This document shows positions 35,426-44,158 of a stretch of 47,201 bases of DNA, piece by piece (position 1 is the stretch's first letter; each line of letters starts with the position of its first letter). Source of the stretch: a virus. The position numbers were made by a program, and so were the translations under genes. The notes under the pieces were generated by a model. The model saw only the letters and a list, made by a program, of their open reading frames with translations, did no database searches and had not been told where the DNA came from. Location: positions 1 to 47,201 of the IMG/VR virus record IMGVR_UViG_3300032083_000228. One strand, 5' to 3'.

Positions 35426-36316
35426 TTATTGCTTTATACGACCTTCTCTTCTAGCTAACATAATTTCTTTTTCGTGTTTATCAAATTCATGAGGTTTTAA
35501 CTTAGAAATTTCTGCAACACTCCAAATTTTCTTTTCAGTTACATTTACTTGATTTGCTTTTTTAGTTGAAGTTATAGCTTTAGCTGCTTCTTTCTTTAAA
35601 GTTTCAGTTTTAACTTTACTTTTTTTAGAAGTAATACCTTTATCTATTTTATAAAGATCAATAGCTCTAGCACATAAATCAGCATTATCTGGATTATCAT
35701 ACAGCCATCCTTGTATTGTTGGATCTTGTACTGATACCCATTCGTGAAAATCATCTGTTGCACGAATTTCCTGAAAGTCAGGATGCTTCTTTAATAATTC
35801 TACTTCTGCTTTTTCTTTAGCAATTTGCGCTTGTTGAGTTTGTAGAAATTCATATTTTTCTTCTAACTTTTTAGCACGAGCATCTGCTTGATTTAAAGCA
35901 ACAGATTCTATAACATCATAGACATCTGGATATTTTTGTCTCCATGCCTGAAGTTCATTTGGATCTTTAGGCGGTAACATTTGGCTCGTAGCCTGTTCAA
36001 CTTGCGTTTTTAGTTTTGTAACTTCGGTTTTATGTTTGTTCAAAGTTTTGTCGTAATGGCGTTTAAGATCGTCATAACGTTTCTTAAAAGCCTTTTCCTC
36101 GGCTGTTACAGGGCGTTCTTCAGGAGTAGCCTCTTTTTCTTCGGTGTCCTGTTGTTCGGTAGCTGTATCAGTATCCTTATCATCGAGATCTCTTCTATAA
36201 TTATTTTGATAAGGTGTAGGTTCAAGTATTTCTTGTACTTGTTCCTCTTCAGCTGTAGTTTCTACTATTTGTTCTTCTTCTGTAGTTTCTACTACATCTT
36301 GCGTTTCGTCAACCAT
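35426..36316 (-). CDS. Scaffolding protein
   Basis: 296 residues, highly charged. The N-terminal 70 residues are Glu/Thr/Gln-rich and disordered. A long coiled coil (about 85-185: KKRYDDLKRHYDKTLNKHKTEV..., ARAKKLEEKYEFLQTQQAQIAKEKAEVELLKK) and a basic C-terminal region (TSKKSKVKTETLKKEAAKAI, KIWSVAEISKLKPHEFDKHEKEI) that should dock onto the coat follow. Composition and location just upstream of the coat gene are characteristic of podovirus scaffolds. AGGAGG precedes the start. Confidence 0.78.
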   Translation of the reverse strand: MVDETQDVVETTEEEQIVETTAEEEQVQEILEPTPYQNNYRRDLDDKDTDTATEQQDTEEKEATPEERPVTAEEKAFKKRYDDLKRHYDKTLNKHKTEVTKLKTQVEQATSQMLPPKDPNELQAWRQKYPDVYDVIESVALNQADARAKKLEEKYEFLQTQQAQIAKEKAEVELLKKHPDFQEIRATDDFHEWVSVQDPTIQGWLYDNPDNADLCARAIDLYKIDKGITSKKSKVKTETLKKEAAKAITSTKKANQVNVTEKKIWSVAEISKLKPHEFDKHEKEIMLARREGRIKQ

Positions 36317-36369
36317 ATTGTCCTCCTTAGTTGAGTTGGGTGCCTTATGGGAAGGGTAGCCCTCGTGTG

Positions 36370-36843
36370 CTATGCCATTGGCGGCATAGGTGGCACGTTA
36401 GTTTGTGGAGATTCCATCATTGGTTCTCCGCCTAATCCACCTTGTGGTGATTTAGGAATATCGTTTTGTGCTTTTCCTGCAAAATCTCTACCCATCATTT
36501 CAATAGAAGATTCAATACTATCTGCTGGATATGCTTGTGCAACAACAGATACAGGTATATTTATTGTAGGTTCTTCAGGCCCAAGGTCTTTTATTAGTGG
36601 TTCTATACCAGGACCTAATAATTTTATTACTGCTTTTTTCATTACTGGTGTTAAGTGAGTTTCTAGAGCTTGAATATCAGATTCATCTAATGTATTTAAT
36701 GCTTGTGCAAATTGGCCTTGATCAATGTTTAATCCCATTTGTTGTGCTTGTTGCTGTACAGGAGCAGCTTGCATTGGTCCTGGTTCAGGATTCATTGCAG
36801 GTTTTCCTGGTGGTGCCATCATTCCCATATTACCGTTTGCCAT
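36370..36843 (-). CDS. Pro/Met/Gln-rich head-region protein
   Basis: 157 residues. Low-complexity ends rich in Pro, Met and Gly (MANGNMGMMAPPGKPAMNPEPGP and a final MPPMA) flank a helical core (QFAQALNTLDESDIQALETHLTPVMKKAVIKLLG). It overlaps the upstream gene by 14 bases and precedes the scaffold, so a virion or assembly role is likely. No family recognised. Confidence 0.6.
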   Translation of the reverse strand: MANGNMGMMAPPGKPAMNPEPGPMQAAPVQQQAQQMGLNIDQGQFAQALNTLDESDIQALETHLTPVMKKAVIKLLGPGIEPLIKDLGPEEPTINIPVSVVAQAYPADSIESSIEMMGRDFAGKAQNDIPKSPQGGLGGEPMMESPQTNVPPMPPMA

Positions 36844-38617
36844 TCTTCATCTCCTTTTTTCCTACTATATAACATATTGGCTCTAATATAATTCTATATA
36901 CTCTACCTAAAATATGTCTTTTATTATTTCTCATTTCTTGCCTTATATCTAAAGTTCTATGCCTAGCAATATGCTCTAATATTTTTTTTACAATTAAATT
37001 AGATAATTTATTACCTTTTGCATAGTTAACTAGTGGTAAGAATAATTTATGGTATCCTATTTGATACTCTGGTTTTAAATTTTTAGAATGCTTTAACCAT
37101 ATTTTATTTCTAAAAGATCCAAAGCCATATGATTCATTCATCATGGTACAAACTATTTTTTCACTTCTATTTTTATCTTTTTGTTTTTCTTGTAGTTTTT
37201 TATTATTAGCAGGATTACTAACTACTGCTGTAGTAGTTTTATTGCCATCCTCATCTGTTTGAGTATTTGTTACAACGTTGCCATTTGCGTCTGATACTTC
37301 ATTTTTTCTAGCTTTATTATCAACAGCGTCATCTGTATTTACAGAAGTTCCTGGTTCTCTTTCTTGTTGTCCTGCTATTTCTCTTGCTTCTGCTACTGAT
37401 CCTGGTGCAGTAGATCCATCTTCATTAAGTCCTTCTCTTTCTTTTGCTCTTCTTTCACTATAGGTTCCTGTTTGAGTACTCTCCATTGAGGTTCCTTTAA
37501 ATTGTGTTTTAGTTTCTCCCTCATATCCAAACCCTGCATTTGCAGTAGCAGCACTAAAATCTTTATTTTTATTTTTTTCTGCAGTATCTCTTGATAGACC
37601 CATATAACCAGACTGTAACATAGAGTTACTCATAGCAGCTGAATAATTACCTTCATCAATTGCAGAGTTTTTAAGTTGTCCAAATGTTTTAGCTTTTTCT
37701 GTTATATCTGGTCCAGATCCTTGTATTATACCGCCTCTTTCTTGTTCTAAATTTTGTGCACTACGTTCTAAAGCTGCTTGGTAACGATCTTCTGCAAATA
37801 TATTTTCTGCTATTGATGCATCTCCAGTCATTGGATCTTGTACAATTGTACCAGAAGCTACGCCTAAATTAGGACTTTGTCCATATATACTTTCTGCTAC
37901 TTGTGCGTCTCCAGTCATTGGATCTTGTTTAGCCACAAACATAGAATCCATTATACCTGTTTTTATTGTTTCAGATAAATCTTTTATATTTGCTAAATCT
38001 AATAACTGTTCATTTGTTAAGCCAGTAGTTATAGCACTTAAATTTAGTTCATCTTCTGCAGCCCTTCTTTCTAACTCTCTTCTATAACTAGCCTTTTGAA
38101 AATAACTTAATACCCCCAAACCTAATGATACAGGAGTTGGTGCAATTAAACCTATACCTTTTCTAATATAATTTTGTGCAGATTCAGGATTAAGTCCAGC
38201 CAATAAATCTTGAGTGCTCATTTGTCTAATATCAAATGATGCTGTTTGATTCATATTACGATCACCGCCACCACCTTGACCACCATCTTGATTTCCTACA
38301 ATACTTGTACTGGTACCTGTGCCACCACCTGTGTTACCACCTGTGTCACCACCACCAGTATCGCCACCGTCTCCACCATCTCCTCCTGTATAAGAAGGAG
38401 TAAAAAATTCAGTTTGAGGAGTAGTTAATTTTGTTTGCGTTACTTGGGCAGGCGTTTGCCCCCCTACTAAATCTGCAGAAGTTAATGGTGCAGGTTTAGT
38501 ATATTCATATTTAAGTTTATACACACCAGTTGTTTGATCAACTTTCATTACTTGTTTATAATTAGGCAATCTTCCAGTTCTTGGATCTATAGCTGGTGGT
38601 GTATCGTATAGTGCCAT
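36830..38617 (-). CDS. Structural protein with Gly-rich linker and conserved C-terminal domain
   Basis: 595 residues. After an N-terminal segment starting MALYDTPPAIDPRTGRLP, residues about 75-120 form a Gly/Asp/Thr-rich linker (many GGDGGDTGGG units). The centre has repeats around D-P-M-T-G-D-A and is Gln/Asn/Ala-rich. From about residue 490 a distinct compact domain begins: K-I-V-C-T-M-M-N, Y-G-F-G-S-F-R-N-K-I-W, G-Y-H-K-L-F-L-P-L-V, I-L-E-H-I-A-R-H-R. I have seen such a C-terminal domain in other phage structural proteins, function unknown. It lies between portal and scaffold genes. Confidence 0.62.
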   Translation of the reverse strand: MALYDTPPAIDPRTGRLPNYKQVMKVDQTTGVYKLKYEYTKPAPLTSADLVGGQTPAQVTQTKLTTPQTEFFTPSYTGGDGGDGGDTGGGDTGGNTGGGTGTSTSIVGNQDGGQGGGGDRNMNQTASFDIRQMSTQDLLAGLNPESAQNYIRKGIGLIAPTPVSLGLGVLSYFQKASYRRELERRAAEDELNLSAITTGLTNEQLLDLANIKDLSETIKTGIMDSMFVAKQDPMTGDAQVAESIYGQSPNLGVASGTIVQDPMTGDASIAENIFAEDRYQAALERSAQNLEQERGGIIQGSGPDITEKAKTFGQLKNSAIDEGNYSAAMSNSMLQSGYMGLSRDTAEKNKNKDFSAATANAGFGYEGETKTQFKGTSMESTQTGTYSERRAKEREGLNEDGSTAPGSVAEAREIAGQQEREPGTSVNTDDAVDNKARKNEVSDANGNVVTNTQTDEDGNKTTTAVVSNPANNKKLQEKQKDKNRSEKIVCTMMNESYGFGSFRNKIWLKHSKNLKPEYQIGYHKLFLPLVNYAKGNKLSNLIVKKILEHIARHRTLDIRQEMRNNKRHILGRVYRIILEPICYIVGKKEMKNGKR

Positions 38618-38842
38618 TTAAAAAAACCTTCTACTTTTATCGTCCTTCTTGGTTAGCTGCGACTCTAGGAAAAGCAATCTCTTGAGAGAAATCAGCTTCC
38701 CCTGGCTGCGGAACATTTCCTGTTCCGATGTTGCCACCTCCAACTCCTGTTGCGTCTGCTGGATTTGCTCCTGGAGGTACTCCTTGATTAGGTCCCATGC
38801 CACCTTGTTGTTGATTATTGCCTTGAGCTTGTTGGTTTCCAT
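38618..38842 (-). CDS. Coiled-coil protein overprinted on the portal gene 3' end
   Basis: 74 residues: METNKLKAIINNKVAWDLIKEYL..., with helix QTQQELEVATSEQEMFRSQGKL and a final basic tail. 206 of its bases lie inside the portal gene in another frame, and it continues 19 bases past the portal stop to end against the next ATG. Its W-x-x-I-x-x-Y-L, E-x-F-R-x-Q-G-K-L-x-x-L-x-x-L-L-x-L pattern resembles the small coiled-coil genes placed right after portal genes in related phages, so it looks real. A GGGGATGACAA ribosome binding site precedes it. The portal frame here is Gly/Gln/Asn-rich and flexible. Confidence 0.72.
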   Translation of the reverse strand: METNKLKAIINNKVAWDLIKEYLQEQIQQTQQELEVATSEQEMFRSQGKLISLKRLLFLESQLTKKDDKSRRFF

Positions 38843-40778
38843 TTGTCATCCCCATTATTTTTGCAAAAATTTGTGCATTCTCTGGATCATTAATTAATTG
38901 ATCTGGATCTATATCTAATGATTTTGCAATTTCTTTTAGTATAGAATGCCATCTAACAAACGGGGCGATGTTTGGATTATTAGCGGTTTGCATAAACGTC
39001 ATTAATCTTTGTGACCTAACTTCTTTTTGCATTAAAGAAGATGTGCCTCTTGCTTTAATTTCTAGATCACCTTTTATTGCTTCAATATCATCATTAAATT
39101 GCATATTCCATGCAAATAAAGATTCGCCAAGAGGTCTTAATAAATAATCATCTATGTTCTTAACAACTGTTTTAATACTTAATGCAGCTGCTCCCATAAG
39201 CATTGACATACCTGCTGCTGTTCTTGTAGTTGATTGAACCCCAGTTGCACCATGAGAGTATGATGGTATACCTGTTGATTCATCTGCAAGTTGTCTAAAC
39301 TTATCAAACATCATTAAATTTTCTGGTGCAGTATTAGGAAACTTTAATCCATTAATTGCAGTTCCTGTTACACCAGACTGCCTTCTAAATATTTTACCAG
39401 GATATATACTCATATCTTGTCCTGGAACTAATTGTGTTTCGTCAATATCAAATACTAAATTACCTGCTAATGCTAAATTATCTATAGCCATTCTTGCGTG
39501 GCCATTCATTACCATTTGTGCATCTTCCATATTTTCTGGTATACCTACACCAAAAAATTGATATGGATTTATTTCATATGGGCAGATATGAAATGGTATT
39601 CTTTCAGGTGTAAATGGATTCATAACTAATCTTAGTATATGTCCATTACAAATCCATGCATTTACTTGAACTTCATCAAGTTCTTCCATCTCTTCACTAA
39701 TTTCAAGACCTGCTTCTTCAGCGAGTAATCTATCCATTGATCCCCAATATTCATAAATTTCAAATCTATTTTTTTGAAGATCATCTACATTTTCTCTATC
39801 TAGTAATGCAGTTTCAAATCCACGAACTTCATAGTTTGCACCCATCATTAAACATTTTTTAATTGATTCTTTTCTAAAGTATGGTCTATTCTGTAAGTCT
39901 CTTAGCTGTGATCTATTAAATGAATGTCTTTGTATAACATAATCGCAATCTTCTATAGTTGTTGCATCTGGATCTGGATAAAAATTCCATATGCTAACAG
40001 CTTCTAATTTAGGTACTGTTTTAATTTTTGGACTATATACAGTCTCGCCTTCTTCCCCTTTATCCCATTTATGTAAAACTTTTTCATGAGTAAATGGTCC
40101 TTTTAAAACCCCAGTTCCAAGTAAAACCATTTCAAATAAAACATGCCGTAACATAGTTATAGCAGAAGTTTCTTCTAATTGATCGTGTAATAACTTTTGT
40201 AAATTTTCAGATGCTTCTCTAGCTGGTTCTATTTGAGGAATTTGAGGAGATTGAATTGAGGGTCCTTCTTTTAAATCTAAACCTTCATACTTTTCTGCAA
40301 GTCCTCTTAATAAATCAGCAGATGTAGTTCCTGGAGGAACTTCTCTACCATCACCTTCATAACCATAGATATCTTTTATTTCTACTTTAGGTTCTACTTT
40401 AGTATCTTCTTCAGATAAACTAGCATATTTTGCAATACCATCAGGTATTGTTGTTGGCTCTACCCCAATTGGAAATTTTCCACTTGAAAATAAAACTTCA
40501 ATTAGTTGACCAAAAGCAGCTAAAACTTTTGTTTTAGTTATTTTAACAAATACCCTAGACTTTTCCTTTTCAGTAAAAGACATATCAGAACCATAGATTC
40601 CTCTATAGTTACGATATGATCTTAACCATCTGCTTTCATCAAAAAGTCTAGCATCCTCTGCTCGAAAAAATCTACTTTTAACTAAGCCTTGAAGACCGTC
40701 AAAATTTTCAGTAGTTTTTTCTTTTTCTTTAGGTTCATCTAAACTAATAGTAGTATCATCTGAATTTTCAATAGCCAT
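38637..40778 (-). CDS. Portal protein
   Basis: 713 residues, close to the size of P22-type portals. Recognisable parts are the early W-L-R-S-Y-R-N-Y-R-G-I-Y segment, T-K-V-L-A-A-F-G-Q-L-I-E-V-L-F, F-Y-P-D-P-D-A-T-T-I-E-D-C-D-Y-V-I-Q-R and the G-I-P-S-Y-S-H-G loop before the long stem helix, all typical of podovirus portals. The last 90 residues are Gln/Gly/Asn/Pro-rich and probably unstructured, and they carry the overprinted gene. It forms the dodecameric ring through which DNA is packed. It lies two genes below the large terminase. Confidence 0.85.
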   Translation of the reverse strand: MAIENSDDTTISLDEPKEKEKTTENFDGLQGLVKSRFFRAEDARLFDESRWLRSYRNYRGIYGSDMSFTEKEKSRVFVKITKTKVLAAFGQLIEVLFSSGKFPIGVEPTTIPDGIAKYASLSEEDTKVEPKVEIKDIYGYEGDGREVPPGTTSADLLRGLAEKYEGLDLKEGPSIQSPQIPQIEPAREASENLQKLLHDQLEETSAITMLRHVLFEMVLLGTGVLKGPFTHEKVLHKWDKGEEGETVYSPKIKTVPKLEAVSIWNFYPDPDATTIEDCDYVIQRHSFNRSQLRDLQNRPYFRKESIKKCLMMGANYEVRGFETALLDRENVDDLQKNRFEIYEYWGSMDRLLAEEAGLEISEEMEELDEVQVNAWICNGHILRLVMNPFTPERIPFHICPYEINPYQFFGVGIPENMEDAQMVMNGHARMAIDNLALAGNLVFDIDETQLVPGQDMSIYPGKIFRRQSGVTGTAINGLKFPNTAPENLMMFDKFRQLADESTGIPSYSHGATGVQSTTRTAAGMSMLMGAAALSIKTVVKNIDDYLLRPLGESLFAWNMQFNDDIEAIKGDLEIKARGTSSLMQKEVRSQRLMTFMQTANNPNIAPFVRWHSILKEIAKSLDIDPDQLINDPENAQIFAKIMGMTNGNQQAQGNNQQQGGMGPNQGVPPGANPADATGVGGGNIGTGNVPQPGEADFSQEIAFPRVAANQEGR

Positions 40779-40788
40779 TTAATTACCT

Positions 40789-40971
40789 TTAGTAATCTCT
40801 TTCATCAGCCATTGAAAAAATTTTGCCGTCCACCATATTAGTTTTTACTTTTGGTGCATCGACATTTTGTCCGCCTACTTCATCAGCAGGAAGATTCATA
40901 GGATCGTTAGCAGTTTTTGCACTAGGCACTTCGTCTAAATCACCTTGTTTATATTTTTTCATGATGTCCAT
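40789..40971 (-). CDS. Hypothetical 60-aa protein between terminase and portal
   Basis: MDIMKKYKQGDLDEVPSAKT..., ending KIFSMADERDY. An acidic, Asp/Ala/Pro-rich, probably disordered peptide whose start is one base after the upstream stop. Ribosome binding site AAGGAGAAATAAC is adequate. Such small linkers near portal genes are common in marine podoviruses. No function assigned. Confidence 0.6.
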   Translation of the reverse strand: MDIMKKYKQGDLDEVPSAKTANDPMNLPADEVGGQNVDAPKVKTNMVDGKIFSMADERDY

Positions 40972-40972
40972 G

Positions 40973-41341
40973 TTATTTCTCCTTATGTTTAGTTTTTGAT
41001 AATGACTCTTGTATAAATTTTAAGAGCCATGGATTATCTCGTAAGACAATATGTATTTGGTTAGCTAATGTATTAGTAACAACTTCTTCTCTATCTTCAT
41101 CTGATAGTGGATTAGATTTAGTTGTAAGCCCACCAACGTAACAACACGCATGTAAAACTTCATGAATTACTGTATTTAATAAATCGTGACTTTCTAAATT
41201 TGTGTTAATTTGTATTTTATTTTCTCGTTGCAGATAATGACCATAACAATCCGTAAGATTGTCTGTTCTAAAATCTGCATCTTTTAATTCTATTGTTAGA
41301 TCTTGAAATCCAACTCGTAATTTTTTTCCGTCTATATCCAT
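40973..41341 (-). CDS. HExxH zinc metallopeptidase-like protein
   Basis: 122 residues. The helix N-T-V-I-H60-E61-V-L-H64-A-C-C contains the zinc-binding HExxH motif. The upstream Y-L-Q-R-E-N-K-I-Q-I-N-T strand and the acidic segment after residue 75 fit small SprT- or ImmA-like metallopeptidase folds. A possible third ligand is not obvious to me. It sits between the large terminase (start overlaps the terminase stop) and the portal. It may process a head protein or act on host proteins; both are inference. Confidence 0.6.
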   Translation of the reverse strand: MDIDGKKLRVGFQDLTIELKDADFRTDNLTDCYGHYLQRENKIQINTNLESHDLLNTVIHEVLHACCYVGGLTTKSNPLSDEDREEVVTNTLANQIHIVLRDNPWLLKFIQESLSKTKHKEK

Positions 41342-42957
41342 TAATATCCAAATACTCTATCTGCTGGTTTAAAACTTTGTTGTTTACCAAAGCCATCTAT
41401 TCCTATTCCATGTGGATTAATGGGGCGAGACATACATCCATATCTTAAAGCATCATATGCATGATCCTCTGTGTGCGTATCAACATCCTCTGGATTGTTT
41501 TTATCACATGGTAAAAGCGGTAGTGTTCGTATTAAGTTTACACAGTTGTTAAAGATAAACAATGATGGTTTCTTTTCATTATTTTTTTCTCTAACAGATA
41601 GTCGTTTGTGCAATTCCAGTTTACCGTTGATACGACTTCTTGGTGATCTATCAGATGGTCTCCATCTACATCCTGCAGTAATCATTGTCTCTGCAATACT
41701 TGGGCCAACATCACCTCTTCGTGCCCAGGTACTTGAATCTAAAACTCCGTATCTTATATATTCGTTGTGTTCTAGATTTAAAACTTGTTGTGCAAATACA
41801 TCAGCTGTAACTTTTTTTGTATACAGTTCTCTATAAATCCATAAGTTATTATCAAAATCTATAGCGAACCAAAGTACACAAGCTGGTGAAGAATATCCCC
41901 AGTCACATGCTCTAAACTTATGCCAGTTGTTAGGCATCTCAAATGGTTCTACAACATGATCAGATAAATTAAACTCTGGAAATGCTGCATCTTCATAAGC
42001 TCCCCAATCACCATCTAAGAATTGTTTTCTTTGTACTTCAGGTAGAGAAGCTAGCATAATATAATAATCCTCTGTTTGCATCAGATATGGATTATCTTGT
42101 AACTTAGCTGGTATAAATCTTCTTGTTATTTTTCTTGGACCAACTGGTGTTTGTATTTCAATATCAAATCTTGTATTAGGAACTGCTGGGTCTACAAACA
42201 TTTCTTTTACCCATGTTGATCCTACGTTGCCTGGATTGCCTGTGGCTCTCATGTACACTGGTATCTCTGGATCTACTGATCGAAGAGATGACCTTAGAAA
42301 ATTATAAATATCTGGATTGGGATATTGTGGTAGCTCATCGATTCCAATCCATGTGTAAGATTGACCTTGATATCGAAGTGCATCAGTAGTGTTCTCAGCG
42401 TATCCAAATTCTATTTTCGCCCCTGACGGAAATCTCCATTCTTTTTCTTGTTCTCTCCATTTAGCACCAGGGTATGCTTTAGGATATAATTGTTGTGAGT
42501 GATTAATTAAATCTCTCAACTCAGGCATTGATCGTCTTAGTAATAAACCTCTATGCTTTTGTTTATCACAATATCGTAGTGGGTCGATAAGCATTGCATA
42601 TGATTTACCACCACCTCGTGCACCACCGTAAAATACTTCTCTTTCTGATGCAGCTAAAAATTGTGTTTGAGGTCCACTGTTTGGTTCAAATATTACTTCT
42701 TGTTCTTTAACTGCTTCTTTTACATTTGGTGGAGCATTATCAAACTCTTCTTCAACAAATATATTTTGTTTATTTTCTAATATATTGTCAGCTTTTTTAA
42801 TTACTTCTTTTTTATTTTTTAATTTTTTTTGTGCATTATGATAATTATCTTTTGCTTTTTGTACTTGTTTAGCTATATCACTAATGCTAGCTTTAGCTGA
42901 TTTTTTTGCTTTAGCTACTTTTTTCTTTTTTGGTTTAGGAGGTAATACATCATTCAC
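41341..42957 (-). CDS. terL: Terminase large subunit
   Basis: 538 residues. A Lys-rich N-terminal extension (about 1-60) precedes the ATPase with Walker A G111-G-A-R-G-G-G-K118-S and Walker B W-I-G-I-D207-E208. The RNase H-like nuclease shows D352 (A-C-D-W-G), D407 (V-L-D-S-S) and D498/D502 (E-D-H-A-Y-D-A-L-R-Y). It drives DNA into the prohead and cuts it. The small terminase candidate lies about 1.4 kb upstream, separated by small basic genes. The basic N-terminal tail is longer than usual and may bind DNA. Confidence 0.9.
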   Translation of the reverse strand: MNDVLPPKPKKKKVAKAKKSAKASISDIAKQVQKAKDNYHNAQKKLKNKKEVIKKADNILENKQNIFVEEEFDNAPPNVKEAVKEQEVIFEPNSGPQTQFLAASEREVFYGGARGGGKSYAMLIDPLRYCDKQKHRGLLLRRSMPELRDLINHSQQLYPKAYPGAKWREQEKEWRFPSGAKIEFGYAENTTDALRYQGQSYTWIGIDELPQYPNPDIYNFLRSSLRSVDPEIPVYMRATGNPGNVGSTWVKEMFVDPAVPNTRFDIEIQTPVGPRKITRRFIPAKLQDNPYLMQTEDYYIMLASLPEVQRKQFLDGDWGAYEDAAFPEFNLSDHVVEPFEMPNNWHKFRACDWGYSSPACVLWFAIDFDNNLWIYRELYTKKVTADVFAQQVLNLEHNEYIRYGVLDSSTWARRGDVGPSIAETMITAGCRWRPSDRSPRSRINGKLELHKRLSVREKNNEKKPSLFIFNNCVNLIRTLPLLPCDKNNPEDVDTHTEDHAYDALRYGCMSRPINPHGIGIDGFGKQQSFKPADRVFGY

Positions 42958-43183
42958 TTCGTTTTAACACTTTCATTAAACCTGGAGCAGATATATATCT
43001 ACCTGTTTTTCTTTGCATCCAACCAGCAACTTCTCGATAGGAACAACTTTTAATATATTGTTTTGCTTGCTCTATAGCTTCAAGTTCCTCTTGGATTGGC
43101 TCTAATAATTTATCATCCTCTTCGTTAACTTTATAGCCAAAAGGAATAGTTCTTGCAACTCTTCGTTTAAGACCTAAAGACAT
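42950..43183 (-). CDS. Small HTH-like protein upstream of terminase
   Basis: 77 residues. The C-terminal half (SCSYREVAGWMQRKTGRYISAPGLMKVL) has the helix-turn-helix pattern seen in resolvase-type or recombinase HTH domains, with S-Y-R-E-V-A-x-W as first helix. The N-terminus is basic. It overlaps the terminase start by 8 bases. It may bind the packaging site or regulate the packaging operon. There is no recombinase catalytic domain, so it is not an integrase. Confidence 0.6.
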   Translation of the reverse strand: MSLGLKRRVARTIPFGYKVNEEDDKLLEPIQEELEAIEQAKQYIKSCSYREVAGWMQRKTGRYISAPGLMKVLKRSE

Positions 43184-43450
43184 TTAACAATTCCATGCTC
43201 GTAATGATTTATTAATTCTTGAATTAGGATCATTAGCTGTTTTTTTAGAAGTTAGTTTTTTCTTCATTCCCTTCATTCTTGCGCAAAAAGATGCTCTTCT
43301 TTTATTTCCTACTTTTTTACTTGGTGCTTTAAGGTTACGTTTTTTACCTGTTTTAGTTCTACCTTTATTATAAGACGCACGACCCTTGGCATTTAACCCA
43401 CCCTTTGGATTCTTTCCTTCTTTTCTTTGCCATGCTGGAGTCTTTGCCAT
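43184..43450 (-). CDS. Highly basic phage protein (DUF6321-like)
   Basis: 88 residues: MAKTPAWQRKEGKNPKGGLNA..., then N-L-K-A-P-S-K-K-V-G-N-K-R-R-A-S-F-C-A-R-M-K-G-M-K-K-K-L-T and a final SRINKSLRAWNC. I recognise this as a small protein recurring in cyanophages and pelagiphages next to terminase genes, which I remember as DUF6321. It is rich in Lys/Arg and probably binds nucleic acid. It starts after an AAAGGTAAATG leader and abuts the HTH-like gene. Confidence 0.8.
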   Translation of the reverse strand: MAKTPAWQRKEGKNPKGGLNAKGRASYNKGRTKTGKKRNLKAPSKKVGNKRRASFCARMKGMKKKLTSKKTANDPNSRINKSLRAWNC

Positions 43451-43463
43451 ACATCATTTACCT

Positions 43464-43604
43464 TTATACAACAGATCTATTTTTATTTTTTCTTAGTTTG
43501 GTAAAGTCTGCAGATGTAATTCTATTTCTAGGCTCCGCAACACGGGCTATTTTCATCTGACTATCTGTTAATCTTTTTTTACCGTTTGGTTTATTTCTTG
43601 GCAT
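43464..43604 (-). CDS. Small basic protein (46 aa)
   Basis: MPRNKPNGKKRLTDSQMKIA..., ending FTKLRKNKNRSVV. The block R-L-T-x-x-Q-x-K-I-A-x-x-A, then R-I-T-S-A-D-F-x-x-L-R-K is a pattern I recall from very short proteins in many marine phages. AAGAGGAAACACG upstream gives a ribosome binding site, and it overlaps the upstream gene by 14 bases. Part of the basic-protein cluster flanking the terminase genes. Confidence 0.72.
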   Translation of the reverse strand: MPRNKPNGKKRLTDSQMKIARVAEPRNRITSADFTKLRKNKNRSVV

Positions 43605-43878
43605 CGTGTTTCCTCTTTAATGATTGTTTAGCTTTCTTTGCAATACTTACAACTTTGTCTTTACCCATAACCTTTGCACGTTGTTCCATTACTGTAAGTA
43701 TTTGTATTTTACGAGCGTATGGTTTATTAACTTTTTTTACTTTAGCAACCGTAGCTCTTGCATCAGCTGGTGTTGCAAACTTTATACTGACTGTATCTTT
43801 TGGATTCTCATCAGTGTATAATCTTCGACCTGATCCTTTTGGTTTTTTACCTGTTCCTTTTTTTGGATCTTTTGCCAT
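43591..43878 (-). CDS. Basic conserved phage protein (95 aa)
   Basis: MAKDPKKGTGKKPKGSGRRLYT..., then D-T-V-S-I-K-F-A-T-P-A-D-A-R-A-T-V-A-K-V-K-K and Q-I-L-T-V-M-E-Q-R-A-K-V-M-G-K. The block order is familiar from proteins of marine phages that I cannot name. A short helix-strand core is framed by Lys-rich ends. It overlaps the upstream gene by 32 bases, typical of compact coupled genes. Probably DNA-binding or packaging-related. Confidence 0.72.
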   Translation of the reverse strand: MAKDPKKGTGKKPKGSGRRLYTDENPKDTVSIKFATPADARATVAKVKKVNKPYARKIQILTVMEQRAKVMGKDKVVSIAKKAKQSLKRKHDAKK

Positions 43879-44158
43879 TTGATTTCTTTTTTAATATCGT
43901 TTTAACATTTGTTGGTTTACCACCAACTCCTTGTGCTTTAGATCTTTTTCTAGATACAGCACTTTTAATTTGTCCTGATGACATAGACTTTGCTTTAGAT
44001 CTTGGTACACATTTAGGATAGCCTCTTTTACTTTTACTTGCTGACTTACGTCCACAGGCTTGAAACTTTCCTTTTTTCTTTGGGGCACTAATATCAACCC
44101 AATCTCCTTTAGGTCCTTTACCAAACCAGGCTGTTAATCCTCCTTTTGGTTTGGCCAT
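43847..44158 (-). CDS. Basic conserved phage protein (DUF5872-like)
   Basis: 103 residues: K-G-G-L-T-A-W-F-G-K-G-P-K-G-D-W-V-D-I-S-A-P-K-K-K-G, then F-Q-A-C-G-R-K, K-R-G-Y-P-K-C-V-P and S-S-G-Q-I-K-S-A-V-S-R-K-R. I recognise this as a widespread cyanophage/marine virus protein, which I recall being labelled DUF5872 (name not verified). Two cysteines and strong basic charge suggest nucleic-acid binding. TAGGAACTCC-type spacing upstream is poor but its start overlaps the next gene stop (TAATG). Confidence 0.78.
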   Translation of the reverse strand: MAKPKGGLTAWFGKGPKGDWVDISAPKKKGKFQACGRKSASKSKRGYPKCVPRSKAKSMSSGQIKSAVSRKRSKAQGVGGKPTNVKTILKKKSNGKRSKKRNR

